14,921 bases of DNA. Origin: an uncultured Eubacteriales bacterium. GTDB taxonomy: Bacteria > Bacillota > Clostridia > Lachnospirales > Lachnospiraceae. Both the position numbers and the translations under genes were made by a program. Of the stretch, positions 1 through 6,349 are shown in pieces. The stretch covers positions 1 to 14,921 of the forward strand of contig URND01000072.1 in the NCBI GenBank assembly GCA_900549105.1, in the 5' to 3' direction. The notes beneath the pieces are model-generated. The model saw only the letters and a list, made by a program, of their open reading frames with translations, ran no database searches and was not told the DNA's origin. The number at the start of each line of letters is the position of its first letter. Positions within the stretch are counted from its first letter, which is position 1.

Positions 1-596
1 CCTTCCCGGCGGGGCTGGAGGACTGTTATGAGGTTACCCGGGAGATTTTTCTGGATGCCGCCCTTTTTGGGACGACAGCGAAGGAGATTGCTTTGATTGG
101 CGACAGCGCCGGAGGAAATCTGGCGGCGGCTGTGTCTCTCATGGCCCGGGACAGGGGAGAGTTTCTGCCCTCGCGACAGATATTGATCTATCCGGCCACG
201 GGCAATGACCATTCAGAAAATTCGCCCTTTCCTTCTGTGCGTGAAAATGGAACCGATTATCTGCTGACTACAAAGCGGGTGCGGGATTATATGGAGCTGT
301 ATCGTTCCTCGGAAGCGGATTTGGAAAATCCCTATTTTGCCCCGTTGGTGTCGAAGGACTTCACAAATCAGCCGGATACGTTAATTATTACCGCTGAATA
401 TTGTCCGCTCCGGGATGAAGGCGAGGCTTATGGAAAGGCGTTGGAGGCAGCCGGAAATCGAGTGGAGGTTTTTCGGATGTCGAACGCCCTGCACGGATAT
501 TTTTCTCTGCCGGTGCGTTTTTCACAGGTAAAGAAAACTTATAAACTGATAAATGATTTTTTGAAAGAGAGTGAAAATCCGCAGACGAATATATAA
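1..596 (+). CDS. alpha/beta hydrolase, HSL (hormone-sensitive lipase) type, 5' partial
   Basis: The reading frame is open from base 3 at the window edge, so this is the C-terminal about 197 residues of a longer protein. HSL-family enzymes are usually about 300 residues; the missing part should hold the HGGG oxyanion-hole motif. Visible residues 33-38 read GDSAGG, the nucleophile elbow, with Ser at visible residue 35. The catalytic His is probably the one in ALHGY at visible residue 164. The usual DPLRDEG acid motif reads CPLRDEG (Cys codon at 402-404), so the expected catalytic Asp is Cys. Members of this family hydrolyse esters of short acyl chains or remove acetyl groups; the substrate cannot be told here. 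Only 27 to 75 bases separate it from the next gene, with no terminator, so the two are probably cotranscribed. The family call is secure; whether the protein is an active esterase is not. Confidence 0.88.
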   Translation, partial: FPAGLEDCYEVTREIFLDAALFGTTAKEIALIGDSAGGNLAAAVSLMARDRGEFLPSRQILIYPATGNDHSENSPFPSVRENGTDYLLTTKRVRDYMELYRSSEADLENPYFAPLVSKDFTNQPDTLIITAEYCPLRDEGEAYGKALEAAGNRVEVFRMSNALHGYFSLPVRFSQVKKTYKLINDFLKESENPQTNI

Positions 597-671
597 TTTT
601 AAGAATAGAATAGGTTAGGTTATATGGGAAAAAAGGGAATTAAAAGAAATAAAAAGAGACAGAAGGAACGC

Positions 672-1169
672 ATGAAAACAATCACTATATTGTTGACCGG
701 ATATTCGGACTGGTTTGGCCGGTTTATCCGCGTTACCAGCAGAAGTGGCTATTCGCATGCTTCGCTGTCTATTGACGGTTCGGAAGAGGTGTTTTACAGT
801 TTCAACGGCAAGGGCGTTGCGGTTGAGCAGCCGAAGAAATGGAAATCACGGAGAAGAAAAGAACACAGTGTATGTGTTCGGATACGAGTGCCTGCGAGTA
901 TTTGTACGGATATTGAGAGAGAGATTCAGCAGTTTTTAGAAATGCGGGATATTTATACTTATTCACGGTTCGGGGTTATATTGTGCCTTTTGCATATTCC
1001 GCATAAATTTAAAAATGCATATTTTTGTTCCCAGTTCGTGGCTGAGGTTTTGGGGCGTTCCGGCGCTGTCCAGTTAAAGAAAAAGGAGTCGCTTTATTTG
1101 CCGAAACATCTGCTGGATGGATTTGAGTGCACTTTTTCGCAAAAACAGATTGCCTATAATGTGATTTAG
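672..1169 (+). CDS. YiiX/NlpC-P60-like permuted papain-fold predicted cysteine hydrolase
   Basis: A 165-residue protein with no signal peptide. Two conserved-looking blocks sit in the permuted order seen in YiiX/YaeF-type papain-fold proteins: GYSHASLSID near the N-terminus with His29, and YFCSQFVAEVL near the C-terminus with Cys119. In that family the N-terminal His and C-terminal Cys form the catalytic pair, acting on amide or acyl bonds in lipids or peptidoglycan. I infer the family from these motifs only, and the substrate is unknown. The start is ambiguous. ATG at 672 has AGAAGGA five bases upstream. An in-frame ATG at 624 would add a very basic 16-residue extension behind a poor ribosome binding site, so 672 is preferred. 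It follows the hydrolase closely and may share its transcript. No clear terminator follows. Confidence 0.7.
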   Translation: MKTITILLTGYSDWFGRFIRVTSRSGYSHASLSIDGSEEVFYSFNGKGVAVEQPKKWKSRRRKEHSVCVRIRVPASICTDIEREIQQFLEMRDIYTYSRFGVILCLLHIPHKFKNAYFCSQFVAEVLGRSGAVQLKKKESLYLPKHLLDGFECTFSQKQIAYNVI

Positions 1170-1239
1170 TTTTTCTCTGTAAAGCAAGATGGGAAAATAT
1201 TGTAAATGCAACCGCCGGGTGCTGAATTTCCAAGCGCAC

Positions 1240-1272
1240 TTGCTGGTTGTCAACTGCAAATTCTGCTAAGAT
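1240..1272 (+). promoter_or_regulatory. possible promoter and operator of the XRE-membrane gene
   Basis: An extended -10 (TGC then TAAGAT at 1267-1272) lies about 35 bases before the start codon. Just upstream is an imperfect inverted repeat at 1240-1259, TTGC-tg-GTTG-t-CAAC-t-GCAA, where the -35 box would fall. XRE regulators often repress their own promoter through such sites. The -35 is poor, and this is a guess from one sequence. Confidence 0.25.
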
Positions 1273-1307
1273 AGGGCCAGAAATAAGATGGAAAGAGGTA
1301 TAGAGGA

Positions 1308-2339
1308 ATGATTTTGGCAGAAAAAATAGTTTGCCTGAGAAAGAAAAAAGGATGGTCTCAGGAAGAACTGGCGGAGAAGCTGGATATATCAAGGCAGTCG
1401 GTTTCAAAATGGGAGTTGGGGGCATCCATTCCCGATTTGGATAAGATTATAAAATTGAGTGAGCTTTTTGAAGTTACCACGGATTATCTGCTGAAGGATG
1501 ATGCAGAGGATATTTTTGGAGATTTGCCGGAAAGCTTTGGGGAAACGGAGTCATTTTATGCACATCCGGAAGAACTGTCGGCGCGAAAACCATCAGTGCG
1601 AAGAGTCTCCCTGGAAGAAGGGGAAACTTTTATGGCTTTGACTGAAAAAATGTCTTCCCGCATTGCCGGGGCAGTTTCTTTATTCATATTATCTCCAATC
1701 CCGCTGATATTGTTAGGCGGAGCGGCGGAATATAAGCACAGTCCTTTGACAGAGGATATGGCCGGAGGGTTCGGCGTGGCGCTTCTTTTGATTTTGGTCG
1801 CTATCGGTGTTGCTGTATGGATTCTCAACGGAACACAGCTTTCTGATTATGAATATCTGGAAACGGCTGCGATACATACGGACAGCAGACTTATAGAAAT
1901 AGCGGAGGAAAAGCGGAGAGCGTTTGAACCGACATATCGTGTGATGATAACCATCGGTGTCTTTTTGTGTATTATCGGCGTCATTCCTTTGCTGATGGCA
2001 GCAGGATTTACAGAGGATGAATTTATTTTGGTTTGCTGCGTGGGGATTCTTTTGTTTTTAATTTCTGTCGGCGTTCATCTCTTTGTGCGCTTTGGCATGA
2101 TTCAGGAGAGTTATGATAAGCTGCTCCAGAGAGGCGATTACACGGAAGAAAAGAAAGCCCTTGGGCGCAAAACCTCATTTTTTCCTAAGGTTTATTGGTG
2201 CCTGGTGACAGCAATTTATCTGGGAATCAGTTTTTATTTTTCAAATTGGCATATCAGTTGGATTATCTGGCCGGTGGCAGGAGTGCTCTTTGCGGCGCTG
2301 TACAGTATTGTTCAGGCGATAATGTCAAAAAGTAAATAA
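1308..2339 (+). CDS. XRE-family HTH domain fused to a six-helix membrane domain
   Basis: A 343-residue protein. Residues about 5-62 form a clear Cro/C1-type helix-turn-helix: WSQEELAEKLDISRQSVSKWE, then IPDLDKIIKLSELFEVTTDYLL. A charged linker follows (about 65-115). Then come about six hydrophobic segments, near 118-139, 152-174, 210-232, 238-262, 293-312 and 315-338, with a charged stretch at 180-208. This would be a membrane-anchored DNA-binding protein, a layout that recurs in Firmicutes, where the membrane part is thought to sense envelope stress, peptides or a partner protein. No ligand can be inferred here. The ATG at 1308 follows a purine-rich AGAGGTATAGAGGA stretch. It is followed by an intrinsic terminator, so it appears to be a single-gene unit or the end of the left transcript. 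The DNA-binding call is sure; the membrane role is inference. Confidence 0.85.
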   Translation: MILAEKIVCLRKKKGWSQEELAEKLDISRQSVSKWELGASIPDLDKIIKLSELFEVTTDYLLKDDAEDIFGDLPESFGETESFYAHPEELSARKPSVRRVSLEEGETFMALTEKMSSRIAGAVSLFILSPIPLILLGGAAEYKHSPLTEDMAGGFGVALLLILVAIGVAVWILNGTQLSDYEYLETAAIHTDSRLIEIAEEKRRAFEPTYRVMITIGVFLCIIGVIPLLMAAGFTEDEFILVCCVGILLFLISVGVHLFVRFGMIQESYDKLLQRGDYTEEKKALGRKTSFFPKVYWCLVTAIYLGISFYFSNWHISWIIWPVAGVLFAALYSIVQAIMSKSK

Positions 2340-2358
2340 CATAAATAAATTGGAATCA

Positions 2359-2405
2359 ATGGCCATGGAATTATTCAATGCAATTCATGGCCATTTTATT
2401 GTTTT
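2359..2405 (+). terminator. intrinsic terminator after the XRE-membrane gene
   Basis: AATGGCCATG (2359-2368), a bulged G, then AATT pairs with AATTCATGGCCATT (2382-2395) around a short loop of about 8 nt. The stem is followed by TTATTGTTTT. Stem length and T-rich tail fit a Rho-independent terminator about 20 bases after the stop codon. Confidence 0.75.
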
Positions 2406-2427
2406 CTGATAAAGTATATATTATAAT
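2399..2427 (+). promoter_or_regulatory. predicted sigma-A-type promoter for the membrane-protein pair
   Basis: TTGTTT (2399-2404), a 17-base spacer and a perfect TATAAT (2422-2427) lie about 50 bases before the start at 2478. The -35 overlaps the T-tail of the preceding terminator, a common compact arrangement. Consensus match only. Confidence 0.5.
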
Positions 2428-2477
2428 AAAATTAATCAGAATAATAGACACTTTTTAACATCTATAGGGAGAAAGAA

Positions 2478-2984
2478 ATGGATTTAACTACGGGAGAAAA
2501 AATTGTTGTGATAGCTTTGCCGGTGATGCTTATTGGCATGGTTGCATGTTTAATTATCTGGCGGCTGAAAATGTATTTTGTGAGGGAGGAGATTTCAGGA
2601 GAAACGGTTTGGACTCTGCAAAAAGAGCCCAGACAGGTCAACGGGGGCTTGATTTTATGTGCTGCCTGCATTTTTTTCGGAGGCCGGAGAATTTCAGAGG
2701 CCGCAAGTCTTATAGATATCATAATTGATATTATCATCATTGCACAGGGTGTTGTTCTGGCATGGCTGTCAACCCTTCCGCAAAAGGTATGCGTCAATGG
2801 AATTTTAACACAGCAGGGTTTTATCGAGTGGCCGATGATTCGGAAGGTTAAGGACTGCGAAAAGAAAAACATTGTTTTAATCCGGCTGAACAGGCAGACG
2901 GGAAATGAAATTTCCGTATACTGCAGGGAGGATGAGAAGGAGAAACTGGAGGCCTATATACGGAGGAATATTATCGAGGAATAG
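2478..2984 (+). CDS. small membrane protein of unknown function, DUF5673-like (first of a pair)
   Basis: A 168-residue protein that I cannot name. A hydrophobic helix spans about residues 9-30. A short basic segment follows, then two hydrophobic stretches (about 55-68 and 77-99) and a soluble C-terminal part of about 65 residues. That part holds VNGIL, a Trp (IEWPMI) and a charged end. The pattern, membrane helices followed by a small beta-rich tail with NG...W..I and a final acidic helix, recalls DUF5673-type proteins; that label is tentative. The tail aligns with the tail of the next gene (LPxxV..NG, then W..I/V, then EExL), so the two are probably diverged paralogues. GGGAGAAAG precedes the ATG. 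The next gene starts 38 bases on with no terminator between, so they are likely cotranscribed. Function unknown. Confidence 0.7.
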   Translation: MDLTTGEKIVVIALPVMLIGMVACLIIWRLKMYFVREEISGETVWTLQKEPRQVNGGLILCAACIFFGGRRISEAASLIDIIIDIIIIAQGVVLAWLSTLPQKVCVNGILTQQGFIEWPMIRKVKDCEKKNIVLIRLNRQTGNEISVYCREDEKEKLEAYIRRNIIEE

Positions 2985-3022
2985 GACTTAATAATTGAAA
3001 TTATGGGGATGGAGGTGTGCCA

Positions 3023-3517
3023 ATGGGACTTTTAATATACTTTTTGTTGATGGTTATGATGCCTTTTGGCGGGGAGATTGCCTTTGGTATCTTTTCTTTA
3101 ATTGCACTATATGATATTATCACCTGGTTAAGACCGCCGAAATCATGGGGAGCGCTTCGGTTTTTCACCAGATATACTTTCAAAGCAAAGGTTGGACTCA
3201 CTGTTTTAGCGGGAGCGGTAGTACTCAGCTTTATTCAGGAGGCCTATATTGACGGATGGGGAACTGCCATGAGTATAAAAGCAGGCGCATTTCTTCTTTT
3301 GATGGTGTCTTCCTATCTTCCTGCCCGGGTATATGAAAATGGTTTCCGATATGGTTGGCAGTTTTTACCTTGGAGTTCGGTTGAAACGATGGAAGCGGAT
3401 GATAACTATCGAGTGAAAATAACATTAAAAAATCCAAACATACAGAGGAAGGCTTATCTGAATCTGGGAACGGAAGAGGAACTTCGGATGTTATGCGGAA
3501 ATGCCATTAAAGGATAG
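3023..3517 (+). CDS. small membrane protein of unknown function, DUF5673-like (second of a pair)
   Basis: A 164-residue protein with the same layout as its upstream neighbour. One long hydrophobic N-terminal region (about 2-34) is followed by a basic cytosolic-looking loop, two hydrophobic segments (about 56-72 and 84-98) and a soluble tail of about 65 residues. The tail contains LPARVYENGF, LPWSSVE and EEELRML, which match the neighbour's tail in order and spacing. The start chosen is ATG at 3023, because GGAGG at 3011-3015 sits seven bases upstream. The in-frame GTG at 3017 is part of the ribosome binding site region itself. No catalytic motif is visible. A role in envelope physiology is possible but not shown. 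The gene ends at a double-hairpin region facing hppA. Confidence 0.7.
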   Translation: MGLLIYFLLMVMMPFGGEIAFGIFSLIALYDIITWLRPPKSWGALRFFTRYTFKAKVGLTVLAGAVVLSFIQEAYIDGWGTAMSIKAGAFLLLMVSSYLPARVYENGFRYGWQFLPWSSVETMEADDNYRVKITLKNPNIQRKAYLNLGTEEELRMLCGNAIKG

Positions 3518-3540
3518 CTCATTTAAGGATGGGCTATCCT
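3511..3540 (+). terminator. hairpin overlapping the stop codon of the second membrane-protein gene
   Basis: AGGATAGCTC (3511-3520) pairs with GGGCTATCCT (3531-3540), with one G-T pair and a 10-nt loop. The stop codon lies in the 5' arm. It lacks a good T-tail, so by itself it is more likely a 3'-end stabiliser or a weak terminator working with the next hairpin. Confidence 0.45.
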
Positions 3541-3549
3541 TATACAATA

Positions 3550-3584
3550 AAAGGCCGGGACAAAAATTATCCCGGCCTTTGAAA
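3550..3584. terminator. bidirectional intrinsic terminator between convergent genes
   Basis: A perfect 11-bp stem, AAAGGCCGGGA (3550-3560) with TCCCGGCCTTT (3570-3580), has a 9-nt loop. Read on the minus strand the stem is followed by TTATTG and lies 14 bases past the hppA stop. Read on the plus strand it ends the membrane-protein transcript. Confidence 0.85.
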
Positions 3585-3593
3585 TAATTCAAA

Positions 3594-5576
3594 TTACAGT
3601 AATCCGCCAATCTGAAGGAAGAGTGGTGCGAATACAAGTGCAACGATAGTCATCAATTTAATCAGGATGTTGATAGATGGACCTGAAGTATCTTTGAATG
3701 GGTCGCCGACTGTATCGCCAACAACGGCTGCTTTGTGAGCTTCGCTTCCTTTGCCGCCGTGATGTCCGCCTTCGATATATTTCTTAGCGTTATCCCATGC
3801 ACCACCGGAGTTGGACATGAAGATGGCCATAAGAACACCGGTAACTAAGGAGCCTACGAGAAGTCCGCCGAGGGCTTCAACACCGAGAAGAATACCAACA
3901 ATGATTGGCACGAGAACGGCCATGATACCCGGCACATACATTTCTTTCAGAGAAGCCTGAGTAGAAATAGCAACGCAGGTTGTATAATCCGGGCGGTCAG
4001 TTCCCTTCAGGATACCTGGTTTTTCGCGGAACTGGCGGCGAACCTCTTCAATCATCTTATAAGCTGCTTTGGAAACGGATTCCATAGTCAGAGCGGAGAA
4101 GAGGAATGTTAATGTACCGCCGATAAATACGCCGATAACAACACGGGCATCCAAAACATTGATGGCGCTTAATTTTACAGCTTCAGAGTAGGATACGAAC
4201 AGTGCCAGCGCTGTTAAAGCAGCGGAACCGATAGCGAAACCTTTACCCATAGCGGCAGTTGTGTTACCAACGGAGTCAAGTTTATCTGTAATCTCACGAA
4301 CAGATTCATCCAAACCGGACATCTCAGCGATACCGCCGGCATTATCAGCGATAGGGCCGTAAGCATCAATGGCAACGGTGATACCTGTTGTGGACAGCAT
4401 ACCAACGGCTGCTAAAGCGATACCATAAAGACCAACCAGTTCGTAGGAAACAAAGATACCAACGCAGATTAATAAAATCGGAACAACGGTGGACTGCATA
4501 CCAACAGCGAGACCGCTGATGATTGTTGTTGCAGAACCTGTTTCGGACTGCTGAGCAATCTTTTTAACGGAACGATATTCATCGGAAGTATAAATTTCGG
4601 TAACAATGCCAATCAATACTCCGACAAGAAGTCCGGCGATAACAGCCAGAGCCACATTGAAGTTTCCGAACATTGTCTTGCTTAAGATAACAGTAATGAT
4701 AATAACGATTGCCGTAGCGCCGTATTCACCACGTTTCAGAGCTGCATGCGGGTTGGTTGCATTGCCTGCCTTAACGACAAAAGTGCCGAGAATAGCAGCA
4801 ACAACACCGCCGGCCGCCAGAAGCAGCGGGAAGATGATACCTGTCTGATCATAATAAGTCAGACCAAGTGTCATAGCGGAGATAATGGAGCCGACATAGG
4901 ATTCAAAAAGGTCGGCGCCCATACCGGCAACGTCACCAACGTTATCGCCAACGTTATCGGCGATAACAGCAGGGTTTCTAGGGTCATCCTCAGGGATGCC
5001 GGCTTCAACTTTACCAACAAGGTCCGCACCAACGTCCGCAGCTTTTGTGTAAATACCGCCGCCGACACGGGCAAACAATGCGATGGAAGAAGCGCCTAAA
5101 CTGAAACCGAAAAGAATATCAGCATTTCCGGTAAGTACATAGATGATACTGATACCGAAAAGGCCAAGACCTACAACAGCAAGTCCCATAACACTGCCGC
5201 CGGAGAATGCAACAGAAAGAGCGGCATTCATACCGGAGTTCATTGCTGCGCTTGTTGTGCGTACATTTGCTTTTGTGGCAGCGCCCATGCCAAGGTAACC
5301 GGCAAGTACTGAGAAAATGCTGCCGACAAGGAAGCATACCGCAGTCAGCCAGTTAGACAGGCCGATACCGATGACAACAAACATGACAATAACAAAAACC
5401 AGGAGCACTTTGTATTCTGACATAAGGAAGGCTCTTGCGCCTTCAGCGATGGCTCCTGCGATCTCCTTCATGCGGTCATTTCCTGCGTCTTTTTTGCCGA
5501 TGGATGATGAAGTCGCAATGGCAAAAAGGAGGGCAAGGATTCCGATGATAGGAACGATCATAAGGAAGTTTTCCAT
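3594..5576 (-). CDS. hppA: membrane-bound, K+-dependent pyrophosphatase, probably Na+-pumping
   Basis: A 660-residue integral membrane protein that hydrolyses pyrophosphate and pumps ions out across the cytoplasmic membrane. Family motifs are intact: DVGADLVGKVE at 181-191, DNVGDNVGD at 207-215, DAYGPIADNAGG at 404-415 and VGDTVGDPFKDTSGPS near the C-terminus. These supply the Asp and Lys residues that bind Mg-PPi. GNTTAA at 437-442 has Ala, not Lys, at the position that decides K+ dependence, so the K+-dependent class is expected. The gate Glu is in DLFES (Glu225), as in Na+-PPases, rather than one helix turn later as in plant H+-PPases. Na+ pumping is therefore the better guess, but some proton pumps share this Glu. 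Length is close to typical bacterial members. The start has AAGGGGG eight bases upstream. Its own promoter is likely, although the Nim-like gene lies 137 bases upstream on the same strand. Confidence 0.97.
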   Translation of the reverse strand: MENFLMIVPIIGILALLFAIATSSSIGKKDAGNDRMKEIAGAIAEGARAFLMSEYKVLLVFVIVMFVVIGIGLSNWLTAVCFLVGSIFSVLAGYLGMGAATKANVRTTSAAMNSGMNAALSVAFSGGSVMGLAVVGLGLFGISIIYVLTGNADILFGFSLGASSIALFARVGGGIYTKAADVGADLVGKVEAGIPEDDPRNPAVIADNVGDNVGDVAGMGADLFESYVGSIISAMTLGLTYYDQTGIIFPLLLAAGGVVAAILGTFVVKAGNATNPHAALKRGEYGATAIVIIITVILSKTMFGNFNVALAVIAGLLVGVLIGIVTEIYTSDEYRSVKKIAQQSETGSATTIISGLAVGMQSTVVPILLICVGIFVSYELVGLYGIALAAVGMLSTTGITVAIDAYGPIADNAGGIAEMSGLDESVREITDKLDSVGNTTAAMGKGFAIGSAALTALALFVSYSEAVKLSAINVLDARVVIGVFIGGTLTFLFSALTMESVSKAAYKMIEEVRRQFREKPGILKGTDRPDYTTCVAISTQASLKEMYVPGIMAVLVPIIVGILLGVEALGGLLVGSLVTGVLMAIFMSNSGGAWDNAKKYIEGGHHGGKGSEAHKAAVVGDTVGDPFKDTSGPSINILIKLMTIVALVFAPLFLQIGGLL

Positions 5577-5608
5577 AATAATTTCCCCCTTGCTAAAAAA
5601 ATGAAATG

Positions 5609-5636
5609 GTTATAATACCCAAAAGGGTATAGTCTA
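5609..5636 (-). promoter_or_regulatory. predicted hppA promoter with a palindromic spacer
   Basis: On the minus strand TAGACT (5631-5636) and TATAAC (5609-5614) are separated by 16 bases. Those 16 bases are the perfect inverted repeat ATACCC-TTTT-GGGTAT (5615-5630). Predicted transcription would start near 5602, giving a leader of about 26 bases that contains the AAGGGGG ribosome binding site. A regulator bound between the boxes would block or reshape the promoter. The -10 fits well and the -35 moderately. Confidence 0.5.
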
Positions 5637-5713
5637 GCTTACCAGAAATTGGCGAAGTTTTCAATAATTGTTAAAAATGTACCAAAAAAAATACATAGAA
5701 ATACATCATTTTG

Positions 5714-6181
5714 TCATTTTCGTCCCTTCCCGGTCATAAATTCGATGGATATTTCCACAATATCTGTTTCAGAGGCGGATTTTTCAACGTATTTCCGGCC
5801 GGCTTCCATAAAATCCGGCGAATATTTTTCAATCAATTTCATTAATGGTTCCCTTTTTTCGCTTTCCTCTAAAAGGCGGGCTTTGCCGAACACGATGGCG
5901 CTTTCATATCTGGTGCTGAATTTGGCTGGGAGAAGTTCGGTCTTTCCGACAACGGTAAAGCATACATCCGCTCTATTCCGGATGTTTTCCAGTTTCAGGC
6001 CGGCATTTTTTGCACAGTGAAAATAAATACAATTGTTAAAACAGACATAGCTCACCGGTACACCGTAAGGCATGCCGTCCCCGCAGACTGTGGCGAGGAT
6101 GCCGTATTCGCCCTGCTCCAGAAGAGTCATCGTATCTTCAGCGTTTAACTGCCGGTCTTTGCGGCGCATTTCTTTCATCAT
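5714..6181 (-). CDS. pyridoxamine 5'-phosphate oxidase-like flavoprotein, Nim-related
   Basis: A 155-residue protein of the split-barrel flavin-binding fold. Recognisable family stretches are GEYGILATVCGDGMPYGVPV (23-42), IYFHCAKNAGLKLENIR (52-68), VCFTVVG (73-79) and YESAIVFGKARLL (92-104). Homologues bind FMN or F420-like cofactors as dimers. Some (NimA-E) reduce 5-nitroimidazoles to amines and confer resistance, but most chromosomal copies have no known substrate, so resistance should not be assumed. The start is the first of two tandem ATGs, because AAGGAG lies just upstream at suitable spacing. It is transcribed toward hppA. Only a weak AT-rich hairpin lies between them, so read-through into hppA is possible. 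No link of function between the two is known to me. Confidence 0.85.
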   Translation of the reverse strand: MMKEMRRKDRQLNAEDTMTLLEQGEYGILATVCGDGMPYGVPVSYVCFNNCIYFHCAKNAGLKLENIRNRADVCFTVVGKTELLPAKFSTRYESAIVFGKARLLEESEKREPLMKLIEKYSPDFMEAGRKYVEKSASETDIVEISIEFMTGKGRK

Positions 6182-6223
6182 AGCGTGTCTCCTTTTATTT
6201 TAGATTGTCATCTGATAAAAATT

Positions 6224-6252
6224 AATGTAGCCCATGTGATTCGGGTTTTCAA
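6224..6252 (-). promoter_or_regulatory. predicted promoter of the Nim-like gene
   Basis: On the minus strand TTGAAA (complement of 6247-6252), a 17-base spacer and TACATT (complement of 6224-6229) lie about 43 bases before the start codon. Consensus match only. Confidence 0.4.
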
Positions 6253-6270
6253 GGCCTTATTTGAAAAAAA

Positions 6271-6300
6271 TTGCAAAGAGGGCGCAAGAAGTAAAATAAT
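6271..6300 (+). promoter_or_regulatory. candidate promoter of the pyrH operon
   Basis: TTGCAA (6271-6276), an 18-base spacer and AATAAT (6295-6300) lie about 50 bases before pyrH. The match is moderate. A promoter is expected in this 168-base divergent gap because no upstream gene reads in from the left on this strand. Other AT-rich hexamers nearby make the exact box uncertain. Confidence 0.3.
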
Positions 6301-6349
6301 AGTAGAAAAAATGGACATTTTATGGTAAATTATTTATGAGGTGTTTAGA

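Noticed and set aside
624..671. N-terminal extension of the permuted-papain gene from ATG 624
   Set aside because: The added 16 residues are almost all Lys/Arg/Gly, and the site before ATG 624 is weak, while ATG 672 has a good AGAAGGA.
1170..1307. Search for a terminator or small RNA after the permuted-papain gene
   Set aside because: No stem with a T-tail was found, and the only structure is the imperfect repeat reported as a possible operator.
1009..1425. Minus-strand open frame spanning the 672-1169 gene, the gap and the XRE start
   Set aside because: It overlaps two supported genes in antisense, and the product is low-complexity and unlike any family I recognise.
5684..5708. Short repeat ATACAT-agaa-ATACAT in the gap between hppA and the Nim-like gene
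   Set aside because: Two six-base AT-rich copies are expected by chance in such sequence. No array or further unit follows.
5649..6020. Plus-strand open frame opposite the Nim-like gene
   Set aside because: Antisense to a gene with clear family motifs. Its Ser/Phe-rich product shows no domain.
6341..6349. GTG start for pyrH
   Set aside because: The GTG is part of the GAGGTG ribosome binding site for ATG 6350, which also gives the usual PyrH N-terminus.
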